A DNA stretch of 64,000 nt from CAYGTO01 sp964352815 (GTDB taxonomy: Bacteria > Pseudomonadota > Alphaproteobacteria > Rickettsiales > UBA3002), in the NCBI GenBank assembly GCA_964352815.1, contig CAYGTO010000004.1, positions 1 through 64,000 of the forward strand, read 5' to 3'. Under the pieces are notes generated by a model. The model did no database searches and was not told where the DNA came from. It saw only the letters and a list, made by a program, of their open reading frames with translations. This document shows, piece after piece, positions 1 through 8,334 of the stretch. The translations under genes were made by a program, and so were the position numbers. The first letter of the stretch is position 1; the number at the start of each line of letters is the position of its first letter.

Positions 1-31
1 ACCATGAGGGGAATGTAATATGGGAATGGGC

Positions 32-55
32 AATGGGCAATAGGGAATGGAAGTG
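32..55 (+). repeat. Microrepeat, copy 1 (AATGGGCAATAGGGAATGG)
   Basis: A 24-bp string here recurs exactly at 882-905. Related GGGAATGGG/GGGCAATG wording extends to the left. Both copies lie next to palindromic repeats in non-coding DNA. Confidence 0.6.
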
Positions 56-184
56 TTCTGCGAGGAGCGACTTGTCCTCCGTAGCTTTAGCGTAGGAGGA
101 AGCGACGCGGCAGTCCAGAAAGATCGAGCCACACGCTCTGGATCGTGTCGTCACTCGCGTTGCTCGTTCCTCGCGAAACGAAAG
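54..184. repeat. R6 palindromic repeat
   Basis: The family has outer arms like TTCTGCGAGG and CCTCGCGAAACG and an inner inverted pair around CCAGAG/CTCTGG. Other copies are at 13423-13501, 22515-22612 (inside the prohead protease gene), 43572-43696 and 59939-60026 (inside valS). This copy is non-coding. Confidence 0.7.
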
Positions 185-223
185 TGTGTGCTTTTAAGGG
201 ATAACAGGGAAGTGTGGACTGAA

Positions 224-251
224 CCGAGACCCCCACGGTGGGGAGCCTCGG
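224..251 (-). terminator. Hairpin downstream of the 45-aa gene
   Basis: CCGAG and CTCGG arms enclose a CCCC/GGGG pair. It lies about 90 bp beyond the stop of the minus-strand gene at 340-477. There is no clear U-tract, so its role as a terminator is inferred. Confidence 0.35.
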
Positions 252-339
252 CCAGTCTGGGTGCTGCCTTTCAGCAGCATAGGGTTAAAGTCATGAGGCC
301 GCTACCCGAATAGGTCAGGTGCGGCCGCGTCCGACGTTC

Positions 340-477
340 TCAGCTGTCGTGCTGGGAGTCGCCGGTGCCGGTCTCGATCGCGGTGTTCTCGACGGACGAA
401 TGGCCCTCGGTCTCGCGCTGATCATTGGCGGTCGCGATGGCATTGTCGTCCACGAACTTCTGGATCTTGCTCGTCAT
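340..477 (-). CDS. Small acidic protein, 45 aa, unknown
   Basis: ATG at 477-475 is preceded by AAGGAGA at ideal spacing, and the frame ends in TGA at 342-340. The peptide starts MTSKIQKFVDDNAIATAND and is hydrophilic and rich in D, E, T and S, with no membrane segment or recognised domain. It belongs to the class of short GC-rich genes with textbook SD sites seen repeatedly in this window. The function is unknown; calling it coding rests on the SD, the codon pattern and the following hairpin. Confidence 0.6.
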   Translation of the reverse strand: MTSKIQKFVDDNAIATANDQRETEGHSSVENTAIETGTGDSQHDS

Positions 478-632
478 GGTCTTCTCCTTGGTTGAAGGCC
501 CAGGCCGGAATGGCCAAGGCGTCTCACCCCCATTCTCTTAAGCGGTTATGCTCTTGAGAAAGTCTGGGAATGAGCCTTGACCCTAGCCAGCGCTTTTTGC
601 TTTGAAAAGAAAAAAACGCATTTCCGGCGCAA

Positions 633-650
633 TTGTCACAGAACTGTCAT
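633..650 (+). promoter_or_regulatory. PhoB-type box without a clear -10
   Basis: TTGTCAC and CTGTCAT half-sites are separated by AGAA, an exact 11-bp direct repeat as in Pho boxes. An R5 repeat starts about 10 bp downstream, where a -10 element would be expected, and no gene follows on this strand. Confidence 0.55.
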
Positions 651-660
651 AATTGGTTGC

Positions 661-805
661 GTTCGCTCCTGCTCCGGCCATCTGGCCTCTGCAGTGAGCC
701 TAACGCCTTCGGCGACTAAAGACTCGGTCTCCTGACCTCGAAGGGGCTCTCAGCGCAGCCAGCAGGCGTAGCCCTTTAGTCGGCGCAGCCGTTAGTTCCA
801 TCGCG
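661..805. repeat. R5 palindromic repeat
   Basis: The typical R5 wording is GCTCCGGCC, GACTAAAGACTCGG, CCCTTTAGTCGGCGCAGCC and TTCCATCGCGA. It is non-coding. The stretch 478-957 holds only this repeat, the PhoB-type box, the second microrepeat copy (882-905) and a hairpin. Confidence 0.75.
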
Positions 806-906
806 AAGGGTGAGGATAAGAAAAATAATCTAGTGAATTATTTTTCATCCGAACGGCCGGAGCGGGGAAGATGAGAATATTAATGGGCAATAGGGAATGG
901 AAGTGA

Positions 907-937
907 ATGGGGCAACAGCACGCTGCTGCTGCCCCAT
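907..937 (-). terminator. Hairpin terminator after the 160-aa gene
   Basis: ATGGGGCA and TGCCCCAT arms enclose CAGCA/TGCTG. It lies 20 bp past the stop of the minus-strand gene at 958-1440. The long perfect stem supports a transcription stop although the U-tract is poor. Confidence 0.5.
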
Positions 938-957
938 CCGGTGTTGATCGAAGCGTG

Positions 958-1440
958 TCACTCGCCAGAGACCGGACCGCCCCAGCCGCTCCTGAGGATG
1001 TCCTCGAGCGTGGCATCGGTATGGTCAGAGTCGTCGAAGATTTCTGACGCGACAGTGCCATCTGCCCTGAGGTAGATGACGCCAACAACGTCATCTTCGT
1101 CGTCATCGTCCCAGTCGCCCTCATCGACGCCGGTGAGCTCGCCGATGATCGTCTCGACGATGGCCGTGGCGCCCTCTCCGGTGATGGAGACCTCCTTGTC
1201 ACCAGGGAGGTTGGCCACGGTCACCTGGGTTGGCCAATTGTCCGGGTCCTCTGCCAGCACAGCCTCCGCATACGCGATGGCTTCGGCTGCGTCCTCGAGA
1301 AGCGTCATATTGACCTGCCCCGCGAGTTCGAACGGGTCGGTGCCCGACAGCGTCGCTGTCGAGCCGTCCGGCCGTTCGATGGTCACTCTGATCGTGCCAT
1401 CTTCCATCTGCAGACCGGTTTCTTCGATCTCATCGGCCAT
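958..1440 (-). CDS. Acidic protein, 160 aa, unknown
   Basis: The start chosen is ATG at 1440-1438, preceded by AAGGAATGATATC; an upstream in-frame start (1551) has no SD. The protein begins MADEIEETGLQMEDGTIRVT and is strongly acidic, with a run of D/E around residues 105-118 (GDWDDDDEDD). There is no signal peptide or membrane helix. It looks like a soluble cytosolic protein of unknown role. It is one of the GC-rich, strong-SD genes and is followed by a hairpin, suggesting a monocistronic unit. Confidence 0.65.
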   Translation of the reverse strand: MADEIEETGLQMEDGTIRVTIERPDGSTATLSGTDPFELAGQVNMTLLEDAAEAIAYAEAVLAEDPDNWPTQVTVANLPGDKEVSITGEGATAIVETIIGELTGVDEGDWDDDDEDDVVGVIYLRADGTVASEIFDDSDHTDATLEDILRSGWGGPVSGE

Positions 1441-1609
1441 GATATCATTCCTTCTATCTGACCGTTTCGATGACCTGACCCACCCCCGAAAGGATGAGAG
1501 GTCGCACCCTACTCGCTCAGCCAAAGCCAATAACGAGTGAAAGGGATGCAAGATCGGGTGTAATCAAGGGGAGTGGGAATGTGAAACGAAAACGGATGAA
1601 AATTGCAAA

Positions 1610-1627
1610 TCTTCACAGATCTGTCAC
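1610..1627 (+). promoter_or_regulatory. PhoB-type box, orphan
   Basis: TCTTCAC and CTGTCAC half-sites lie 11 bp apart. No plus-strand gene follows, because NhaC ends at 1659 on the other strand. It may be a relic or may act on something not recognised here. Confidence 0.4.
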
Positions 1628-1658
1628 ATAACGAATCATCGAATCATCGCGATTCGCA

Positions 1659-3290
1659 TCATCGCTCTTCCCCCACCACCTTCAGCAGCACATAGACCGC
1701 GATGGCGCCGAGGAGGATCGGCACATACCATGGCATGTTGAACATCATGCCCAGGGTGAGCGCGACCATCGCAATCCCGCCGACGCTCAGCGCGTAGGGC
1801 ATTTGCGTGCGCACATGCGAGATATGATCGCAGCGCGAGGCGATGGAAGAGAGAATGGTGGTGTCGGAAATCGGCGAGCAATGATCGCCCCACACCGCGC
1901 CGGCGAGCACGCTGGCGAGCGAGGCATAGAGATAGTGGTAATGTTCTGGGCTGAAGCTGTTATCGGCCTGCATCGCGGTGATCACCAGCGGCAACACCAC
2001 GGGCACTAAAATTCCCATCGTGCCCCAGCTCGTGCCGGTGGCGAAAGCGGTGGCGGCGGCGATGATAAAGATCACCACGGGCAGCGTGTCCGGAGAAATG
2101 GTCTCGCCCAGCTGCGCGACGATGAAGTCCGCCGTGCCGAGCGCCGCATTCACATCGGCAATGGCCCATGCCAGCGTCAGTACAATCACCGCCATGAGCA
2201 TCGGCACAATGCCTTCTTCCATCGCTTCCATCGTCTGCCCTAGTGTGAGCGCGCCGGTTGCAACGCTGATCACCACGGCGACAATCAGGCTTAGAATCGA
2301 TGCCCACAGCATGGCTTTGATCGGGTCAGCATCACCGAGCATTTCGCGTAATGTCTCGCCGTCACCGGTAATAAACAGGCCGCTGACCGTCCCGATGACC
2401 AGCACCAGAATCGGGATCAACGCGTTCCAGATAATGCCCTGCGTGCCCTTCGGCGCGCTGATCGAGCTGATCTGCACGAAGGCACCATCATGCGCATGTT
2501 CCTCGAGCATCTTCGCGCGCTCGGCGGCTAGCATGGCGCCGAAATCGCGCTGCATCCAGCTGCTGAGCACCACGAACCAGAGCATGAGTAGCGGGTAAAC
2601 CATATAGCCGACGGCATAGAGTAGCATTTCGTATCCTGTGACGCTGAGCGGCGGCAGGGTTGGGAGCACGTCTTTGATCAGGGAAAGCTGGAAGCCGTTC
2701 CACGTTGTAATGATTGCAACGGCGGCCAGCGGCGCGGCGGTGGCATCGACAATAAAGGCGAGCCTCTCGCGCGAGATACGCAACCGGTCGAACAGCGGGC
2801 GCATCGTGTTCCCCACAATCATCGTGTTCGAATAATCATCAAAAAAGATCATGCCGCCCAGGCCAATCCCGGCGAAGTTCCCGGCGCGGCGCGTGGTGGC
2901 GAAGCTAATCAGCCACTGCACCAGCCCTTTCATCCCGCCATTGCGCGAAACAACGCCGATCATGGCGCCAGTGAGCAGGGTAAACAGCGCGATCGAGAGA
3001 TGTTCGCCGTCGCCATCGTTTGGTACCAGCGCTTCGAGCACATAGGTGTCAGCAACGCGGAAGAAGCCGTCGATCAGCCCTTGCAGATGCAGCCCTTCGA
3101 CTAGCCAAGCGCCGAGCCAAATGCCGACGAACAGGGCAGGGTAGACTTGCCGCGTGATCAGCGCGAGGCCGATCGCGACCAGCGCGGGCAGGATCGATGC
3201 CCAGGTCGCATAATGAACAGGAATCTCGGAGGAAGTAGCAAGCGCCGCTGAAGGCATAGCGAAAATCAATAATAACAGCGCGATGCGCAT
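1659..3290 (-). CDS. Na+/H+ antiporter, NhaC family
   Basis: The 543-aa polytopic membrane protein begins with a hydrophobic signal-like segment (residues 1-19) followed by about twelve further hydrophobic helices. The FFDDYSNTMIVGN motif at residues 149-161 is characteristic of NhaC-type antiporters, and acidic and charged residues lie within predicted helices. Members exchange cytoplasmic Na+ for external H+ at the inner membrane and serve pH and sodium homeostasis. ATG at 3290-3288 follows a weak GGGAG. It stands alone, with repeats on its 5' side. Substrate details (Na+ alone, or malate/lactate-coupled exchange as in some relatives) cannot be read from the sequence. Confidence 0.85.
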   Translation of the reverse strand: MRIALLLLIFAMPSAALATSSEIPVHYATWASILPALVAIGLALITRQVYPALFVGIWLGAWLVEGLHLQGLIDGFFRVADTYVLEALVPNDGDGEHLSIALFTLLTGAMIGVVSRNGGMKGLVQWLISFATTRRAGNFAGIGLGGMIFFDDYSNTMIVGNTMRPLFDRLRISRERLAFIVDATAAPLAAVAIITTWNGFQLSLIKDVLPTLPPLSVTGYEMLLYAVGYMVYPLLMLWFVVLSSWMQRDFGAMLAAERAKMLEEHAHDGAFVQISSISAPKGTQGIIWNALIPILVLVIGTVSGLFITGDGETLREMLGDADPIKAMLWASILSLIVAVVISVATGALTLGQTMEAMEEGIVPMLMAVIVLTLAWAIADVNAALGTADFIVAQLGETISPDTLPVVIFIIAAATAFATGTSWGTMGILVPVVLPLVITAMQADNSFSPEHYHYLYASLASVLAGAVWGDHCSPISDTTILSSIASRCDHISHVRTQMPYALSVGGIAMVALTLGMMFNMPWYVPILLGAIAVYVLLKVVGEER

Positions 3291-3391
3291 AAATTCTCCC
3301 TGATGTATTTTAAGAGACTATGCCGATAACGAGTTGGGATGACAAGGGAAAATCGGAAGTAGTAACGTTCGCGATTACTAACAACTGGCAT

Positions 3392-3475
3392 GTCATCTCG
3401 AACACTGCGAACGATAGTGAAGCAGTGGAGAGATCTTAGATTTCTCCGCTCGCTCTCGCTCACGTTCGAAATGAC
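3392..3475. repeat. R2 palindromic repeat
   Basis: The outer arms are GTCATCTCGAACA and GTTCGAAATGAC, the inner core GAGAGATCTTAGATTTCTC. Other copies are at 16869-16941, 26673-26774, 31255-31336 and 61823-61908. Confidence 0.75.
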
Positions 3476-3532
3476 GAGTCTATAGATGGCGCGAACGGGA
3501 GCAAATAAAGAAACCGTGCAACAGCAGTGCAA

Positions 3533-3627
3533 CCCTTTAGTGCGCGTAAGCGCTTAGGTCCATTGCGAGGTCAGGCATGTCCTCCGAAGCCTTGGCGTAG
3601 GAGGAAGGCCGAGCAGGGACGAACATA
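3533..3627. repeat. R5 palindromic repeat, partial
   Basis: It contains CCCTTTAGTGCGCGTAAGCG and CCATTGCGAGGTCAGG, matching the right half of full-length R5. It is non-coding. Confidence 0.65.
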
Positions 3628-3656
3628 AAAAAAAGGGGGCAGTTGTCCACCCCCTA
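3626..3656 (-). terminator. Rho-independent terminator
   Basis: Read on the minus strand, AGGGGG and CCCCCT arms with a 10-nt loop are followed by a run of eight T. It lies 35 bp after the stop of the 132-aa gene. Confidence 0.8.
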
Positions 3657-3690
3657 ATTGGAAGCGCCCTTCTGGCGCGACGCACCGCCT

Positions 3691-4089
3691 TCAGGCGGCG
3701 TTGCTTGCCGAAGTTGCCGGCTGTCCGGCGGTCTCGGCGTGCCTATCGCTGTCCCAGAGAACCAGGTCTCCGGGGCGGACGCGATGGATGGTCAGCGACT
3801 GCGAGTAGAGGATGCGATCCCCTTCCTCGCGATGCACCACCGTCAGGGTGAGTTCCCCGCCGGTGCCGTCCATGGCCTGCACGATTTCGCCTGCCACAAC
3901 CACCGCATTTTCCCGAAGTCTCCTCCGGATGCTGTCAGCGGTCATGGTTCGTTCAAACGTGGCGTCCCAATCTTCGAGCATGACACGGATCTGGATCCGG
4001 TCAGTTGCCCGAGTCACGGGATACGCCGCGGTGAACAGTGCATAGCTGATCGTGCCAGCCAGCGCGTCTGCATGCGCTTCATTGTGCAT
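3691..4089 (-). CDS. Unknown protein, 132 aa
   Basis: The start chosen is ATG at 4089-4087 behind AAAGGAGAGACG; a longer frame to 4233 lacks an SD and overlaps a terminator hairpin. The protein starts MHNEAHADALAGTISYALFT, is mixed alpha/beta in character, and contains a central RIQIRVMLEDWDATFERTMT stretch. No known domain was recognised. It ends in a small A/S/T/P-rich tail. It is followed by a strong terminator and belongs to the GC-rich strong-SD class. Confidence 0.65.
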   Translation of the reverse strand: MHNEAHADALAGTISYALFTAAYPVTRATDRIQIRVMLEDWDATFERTMTADSIRRRLRENAVVVAGEIVQAMDGTGGELTLTVVHREEGDRILYSQSLTIHRVRPGDLVLWDSDRHAETAGQPATSASNAA

Positions 4090-4186
4090 CGTCTCTCCTT
4101 TCGATGCGTATGGAGCGAAGGGTGGCTTCCCACCCAGCACTCCGCTTATCTTCCCCCAGCCATTCGAGCCGGGGAGGAGAGTGGAA

Positions 4187-4206
4187 GGGGCGGCGCGAAC
4201 CGCCCC
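4187..4206 (-). terminator. Hairpin terminator
   Basis: GGGGCGG and CCGCCCC form a perfect 7-bp stem with a 6-nt loop, 12 bp past the stop of the 50-aa gene. Confidence 0.6.
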
Positions 4207-4217
4207 CTCCGTTAGCG

Positions 4218-4370
4218 TCAGACCCGTCGCCAAGGCGGCAAGAAGGCGTTCGCCTCCTTAATCGCCTGCTCCAGGTCTGCCAGCGCCCGCTCGAGAGCGA
4301 GTCTGGCCTCGAGCGTCTCGGGAGACACTCGAGGGTTTTCGCACGCATCATGGCTTGTATCACGCGCCAT
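4218..4370 (-). CDS. Small helical protein, 50 aa, unknown
   Basis: ATG at 4370-4368 follows AAGGAG at 9-nt spacing, and TGA is at 4220-4218. The middle (residues 17-42) is a heptad-like, charged amphipathic helix rich in A, L, E and R, consistent with a short coiled coil. There is no membrane segment. Coding is supported by the SD, codon use and a downstream hairpin; the function is unknown. Confidence 0.55.
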   Translation of the reverse strand: MARDTSHDACENPRVSPETLEARLALERALADLEQAIKEANAFLPPWRRV

Positions 4371-4493
4371 AAAGCATACTCCTTACGCTACGATGAGGGG
4401 GCAACCATTGCTCCCTCAGAAGTGTCGGAACGAGCACATTACACGCCCGTTCCCTTGTCGCCGCGGAGGCCCGAAAGCCTCGCGGATCCCGGC

Positions 4494-4679
4494 TCAGCGA
4501 TCGGAGGCTCGCGCCCCGTCTATGCTGTCCGGAATGGACAGCCCACCTCGCGCTGCGAGGTGGGCGTTGGTTTGGTCAACCGCCACCTGAGTGTCGCGGA
4601 TGGCTGCCTCTGCCCTTGCTTGAGCTTCGGCTAGCGTCCGCTCCATCCGGGCCAGCGGGCATGCGAAGGGCGACGCCAT
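4494..4679 (-). CDS. Small helical protein, 61 aa, coupled to the upstream gene
   Basis: The ATG overlaps the TGA of the 352-aa gene (ATGA at 4679), indicating translational coupling. Residues 1-40 form an A/E/Q/R-rich amphipathic helix. Residues 40-48 are encoded by a perfect 11-bp inverted repeat (4541-4551 with 4555-4565, GCT loop), so coding and hairpin coincide. That hairpin may itself stop transcription, in which case the 3' part of the gene is a read-through. The function is unknown. Confidence 0.5.
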   Translation of the reverse strand: MASPFACPLARMERTLAEAQARAEAAIRDTQVAVDQTNAHLAARGGLSIPDSIDGARASDR

Positions 4680-5737
4680 CAGGCGCGCTCCTCCAGCTTC
4701 GCCAAGATCCCTTCCAGCCTGCGAATCGCCGGAGCGAGCTGCTGCTGGACGGGATCCTGCCCACGCGCGAGCGCGATGAAGCGCTCGCGGTCGGCTGGGT
4801 GCACCGAACGATGGAACAGCCCGCCGGCCGTCACCGCCGCCTTCTCGACGCTGTCAGGCCCGAAGAAGGTCGGCAGTGCTTCGTGAGCCCCCCCCCGCGC
4901 TAGCGCGAGGAAGTTGTCCACGAACCCTTCGTCGAAGGGAATTGACGTGAAGCCGCCGGCCGAGCCGCTGGCTCCGAACGGGAAGAGCCCGTCGAGGGCC
5001 CTCACCATGTCCATACCGCCGTCATCGACGTCCTCGCTAAGCTCTGCCCATGCGGCCATAACTTCGGTGAGGATGCTGTCCGGGTTCGCCGAATCCGTCA
5101 AGATCTCGAGGATCCTGACGGCCGTAGCCGACATCGTTTCATCCTCCTCCTCGTCACCGAAGTCGACGAGGTTGAAGACGACATCGCCTTCCACGCCCTC
5201 GCCATCAAGGGTGATGACGGTGACATTGTCGCCGCCGGCACCTCCGCGTTCGCCGAGGATCATGTCGATCAAGGGCTCTGGCGTTTCGAAGACGATGCCA
5301 CCGCCGAAGACGGTGATACCGTCCCCGCTCAAGGTTTCGCCCCAGAGCGGTGCGTCGATTTGGAGCGCCATGAACTCTCTCCCCGTTGCCGGGATACGGA
5401 AATCCCGGGAGTGAGGAGACACCATGCCGCTATCCGTGTAGGACGCGGTATGGATGACCATCCCGCCACCGCCTTGGGCGATGTGATAGACCTCATCGAT
5501 GATCGAGCGGAGCGCTTGCACGCCCGTCTCGGTCACCTTGCCGCTGTGGATCTCGACGACGATCTCCGAGCCGAGCATCTGCTCAGCCAGAGCGTCGTCG
5601 CCCTCGAACGTCGCTTTCACGCGGATGCTGGTCACCGAGCCATCGCTCGCCAGCGCTTCCAGGTGCCGCAGCACCTGGCCCATCGTGAATGGGATGGCGT
5701 TTGGCGCCATCACTTCCCAACGCGTCTTGTCACTCAT
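4679..5737 (-). CDS. Unknown acidic protein, 352 aa
   Basis: The start chosen is ATG at 5737-5735 behind AAGGA; the longer frame to 5788 has no SD. The N-terminal half (to about residue 180) is predicted alpha/beta and contains GEIVVEIHSGKVTET-like strands. An acidic stretch DFGDEEEDE lies near residues 195-203, and a helical C-terminus ends ...ILAKLEERA. There is no signal peptide or transmembrane segment. It heads a two-gene unit with the 61-aa gene. No family was recognised. Confidence 0.65.
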   Translation of the reverse strand: MSDKTRWEVMAPNAIPFTMGQVLRHLEALASDGSVTSIRVKATFEGDDALAEQMLGSEIVVEIHSGKVTETGVQALRSIIDEVYHIAQGGGGMVIHTASYTDSGMVSPHSRDFRIPATGREFMALQIDAPLWGETLSGDGITVFGGGIVFETPEPLIDMILGERGGAGGDNVTVITLDGEGVEGDVVFNLVDFGDEEEDETMSATAVRILEILTDSANPDSILTEVMAAWAELSEDVDDGGMDMVRALDGLFPFGASGSAGGFTSIPFDEGFVDNFLALARGGAHEALPTFFGPDSVEKAAVTAGGLFHRSVHPADRERFIALARGQDPVQQQLAPAIRRLEGILAKLEERA

Positions 5738-5918
5738 TGACGTTAGTCCTTCTAGTTGACATACACTTAGTTGCCCCGCATACACCATGTATACGGGCAG
5801 AATCCTGCTGCCTCATTCTCGGTTCTTACCCGATAGTTTCTTGCATGCAGAATCTGTCACCTTCTAGAATATCAGAGGGTTCTTAAAACTGGAATTTATT
5901 TAGGAAAATCAGAGGGAA

Positions 5919-5936
5919 ACTTCATCAAACTGTCAT
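5919..5936 (+). promoter_or_regulatory. PhoB-type box without a clear -10
   Basis: ACTTCAT and CTGTCAT half-sites have a CAAA spacer. No good -10 is found 21-22 bp downstream. R5 sequence begins about 80 bp further on. It is possibly a decayed promoter of the gene at 6493. Confidence 0.4.
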
Positions 5937-6018
5937 ATTTGGGCTTTTTGTGTTTGTTCCCGCGCTGCACTGCGTTTAGCAGGAAAATGATATTCAATCA
6001 TTTTCTGATCTGCTTCAC

Positions 6019-6212
6019 CGCGCGATGAACCTAACGCCCTTAGCGACTAAAGATTCGGTCTCCTGACCTCGAAGGGGCTCTCAGCGGAGCCAGCAGGCGC
6101 AGCCCTTTAGTGCGCGTAAGCGCTTACTTGGACTAGTAAAATTGATACGGCCGTATCAATTTTACGCGCTCCAAGCATCGTGAGCGCAGGAGCGCGAACG
6201 GGAGCAATAAAA
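6019..6212. repeat. R5 repeat carrying a perfect 28-bp palindrome
   Basis: This is a full-length R5. At 6137-6164 it holds a perfect palindrome with half-site TAAAATTGATACGG, absent from the other copies. The 3' edge (GGGAGCAATAAAA) is 10 bp from a PhoB-type promoter. Confidence 0.7.
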
Positions 6213-6222
6213 AAAGCCTTCA

Positions 6223-6268
6223 TCTTCACCAAACTGTCACACACCCGCGGCTGGCTTTGCGGCATAAT
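6223..6268 (+). promoter_or_regulatory. PhoB-box promoter for the 613-aa gene
   Basis: TCTTCAC and CTGTCAC half-sites (6223-6229, 6234-6240, spacer CAAA) are followed after 22 bp by CATAAT at 6263-6268. The arrangement matches eight other promoters in the window. The leader to the start at 6493 is about 220 nt and includes an R1 repeat. Confidence 0.65.
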
Positions 6269-6317
6269 AAAGGGTGGAAACGTGCGTGTGCCATACAACG
6301 CCGCGCGCTTTCTGTAT

Positions 6318-6471
6318 GTCATTGCCACGTCAAGCGAGCAGTAAGCGAGCGCGTACAGGCAATCCACTCCATGAATGTCAGAAGACATTCATGGAAATTA
6401 AAACGTCTTCTGACGTTTTAACTCTGGATCCCCGGGATCGTTTGCCTGCTGACAAACGCCCCGAGGATGAC
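6318..6471 (+). repeat. R1 composite palindromic repeat
   Basis: Outer arms GTCATTGCCACG and CGAGGATGAC enclose GGCAATCC, an inner hairpin CATGAATGTC/GACATTCATG, a second hairpin AAAACGTC/GACGTTTT, GGATCCCCGG, and a third hairpin around TTTG-CTGCTGA-CAAA. Other copies are at 21786, 25037, 26998, 28141, 39297 and 40317. Confidence 0.85.
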
Positions 6472-6492
6472 ACTGATAGATTGGAGTAGTAG

Positions 6493-8334
6493 TTGAACAC
6501 TAACGCGTCACAGCATCCAGAAGGGCAGAGCATCGCTGCGGGGCGTCATGCGGTGATTTCGCACGACCCGGCGAGCAAGATCCACTTCCTCGAGACCAGC
6601 TTCGCGAAGGATCGCTGGGAAGCGACGATTCTCGTGCCGCCTGGAACCGATCCGCAGGAGATTGCGCAGCATGTGCGCGCGAAAGGCTATCAGCCGACCC
6701 TGAAGACCGATGCGAAAGGGCGCCAGATTATTCATTTCGTGCATCAAGGCTCGCATGATGGGTTGATCACGGCGGTGAAAGATGCTGGGCTGATGCAGGG
6801 ATCACTGCATTTTCTGAAACATACCCCGACCCACCTGACCGATTTGATCGATATGGCCGAGGAGGGGCTGCGCTATACCTTCGCCGATTCCGCGCGGCTG
6901 ATGTCAGGGCTATATTTGCTGGGTGATGTGATTCAAATTGGTAACGCGTTTGGCGGCAAAGTATTAGAAGACGAGACACGTATACAGGCAGCGCTCCGCC
7001 CAGAGAACTCACTTAATTCAATTGCCTTCTTAATGAGCACTGCGCAGTCGGTTTTACTGATAAACTATGCGAAAGAAAGCAGCGATTTGGTAAAAGAACG
7101 GCTGAGGGAACGCCAGAATAGAGCATTTGCACAAAAGGCGGACCCGATGGATGTTGCCGTCTGGGAGAATGAAACGATGCGCCCGCGAGAAGAGCAAGGG
7201 CTGCTCGCTCATATGGATCAATGGTGGAAGGAGAATCCCATTACCGGTGCGGCGAGCGCGATGATTGCGGCGTGTGGGGTATTTGTCGGGGCATCTGCTT
7301 TTAAACTGGCACGGCTTAGTAAAGAAGAAAAAGCGTTACATGCCGCAAACACATTAACCGAGAAAGCGTCTGAGTTGATCGAAGGTGGACGTAAGAGTGC
7401 ATGGAGCAATATCGGCTTCAGCGTGCTTTCAAGCGTTGCTTGGGCATTATTCATGATGGATGCAAAAAAGGATCCGAATCTCGAGCCTTGGCATAAAGAT
7501 AACAATATGTTTAATCCCGCACATCTTGCGAAGCAAGTCCGGGGGCATCCTAACGAAACGGCCGGGCTTCTTGGTGCAGCAGCCAGCGTCTCGGGGGTCT
7601 ATGGTGGGCTCACAGATAATGATGGTGATGGCAATCGTTACCAAATCATAGGTCAATGCGCTTATTTGCTTGGCGATGTGATGATGTATCTCACCGAGAA
7701 AAAGGAATATGGCAAAAAAAGCGCCGATGATGCGACAAAGATCGCCAAGGCGGCGGCGGAATTCATTGCCTCCGGGCCGCTGGTGATGGGGCATGAGGAA
7801 TGCCTGCATTACGTCAATCAGCTCGCCAGCTACATTGCGAAACAGAAGGATATTGTCGAAGACGCTGAGGTTGATAAAGGCCAGCTGACAGCAGACATTA
7901 TGCAAGAGCTGGGTGATTGCTATCATCCGATGCAGCGGATTGCCGATAAGGCGGGGGCGCTGGTGAAACAGTATGTGCCGTCACAGCAAGCTGCTGCCCG
8001 CGCGATGGTGATTGATGCGCTACATGGCATGCCGAATATTTTTGCGAGCCGCGATGAGATTGCGGCGGCAGTCGAGCGCGCGGAACGCAAGCCCGTTGCC
8101 TCTGCAGGTCAGTTCATAGCTGAGGGCTGTCATCCCATTCCAATCGAGTCGATGAAAGAGTTGATCAAAGTGATTCCTGGCCAATGCGGCCCGGTGAATG
8201 CGCTATTGCTGCATGACAAGGCGAGCCAAGCGTTTTGCAAAGAAAAGGCCGGAAGCATTGCTCCCAGCCTTCATGTGCATTCTGTTGCTCAGGCAGATCG
8301 AGTGGTTCCGAACAGTGCAGCGCAACTGATATAA
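6493..8334 (+). CDS. Large membrane-associated protein of unknown family, 613 aa
   Basis: TTG start with GGAG seven bases upstream. The N-terminal 110 residues are soluble and include a hydrophilic alpha/beta stretch. Hydrophobic segments lie around residues 128-150, 170-190, 245-270 and 300-320, and further small-residue-rich segments at 345-410. A D-rich loop DNDGDGN near residue 377 resembles a calcium-binding loop. The last 180 residues are helical and soluble. There is no signal peptide. It carries its own PhoB-type promoter and is monocistronic, ending 1 bp before a convergent OmpA-like gene. In style it resembles the 252-, 725-, 485-, 743- and 371-aa proteins of this window. The function is unknown; a cell-envelope or secreted role is only inferred. 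Confidence 0.75.
   Translation: MNTNASQHPEGQSIAAGRHAVISHDPASKIHFLETSFAKDRWEATILVPPGTDPQEIAQHVRAKGYQPTLKTDAKGRQIIHFVHQGSHDGLITAVKDAGLMQGSLHFLKHTPTHLTDLIDMAEEGLRYTFADSARLMSGLYLLGDVIQIGNAFGGKVLEDETRIQAALRPENSLNSIAFLMSTAQSVLLINYAKESSDLVKERLRERQNRAFAQKADPMDVAVWENETMRPREEQGLLAHMDQWWKENPITGAASAMIAACGVFVGASAFKLARLSKEEKALHAANTLTEKASELIEGGRKSAWSNIGFSVLSSVAWALFMMDAKKDPNLEPWHKDNNMFNPAHLAKQVRGHPNETAGLLGAAASVSGVYGGLTDNDGDGNRYQIIGQCAYLLGDVMMYLTEKKEYGKKSADDATKIAKAAAEFIASGPLVMGHEECLHYVNQLASYIAKQKDIVEDAEVDKGQLTADIMQELGDCYHPMQRIADKAGALVKQYVPSQQAAARAMVIDALHGMPNIFASRDEIAAAVERAERKPVASAGQFIAEGCHPIPIESMKELIKVIPGQCGPVNALLLHDKASQAFCKEKAGSIAPSLHVHSVAQADRVVPNSAAQLI

Noticed and set aside
47..313. 88-codon plus-strand frame at the left end
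   Set aside because: It runs through an R6 repeat and a hairpin and has no SD.
3266..3532. Open frames across R2/R5 repeats (for example 3266-3532, 6107-6388, 20230-20520) as genes
   Set aside because: They lack SD sites and encode only repeat DNA; similar frames appear at several unrelated repeat copies.
6318..6471. Insertion sequence or transposon
   Set aside because: R1-R7 units are below 200 bp and contain no transposase. No transposase or integrase gene was recognised anywhere in the window.
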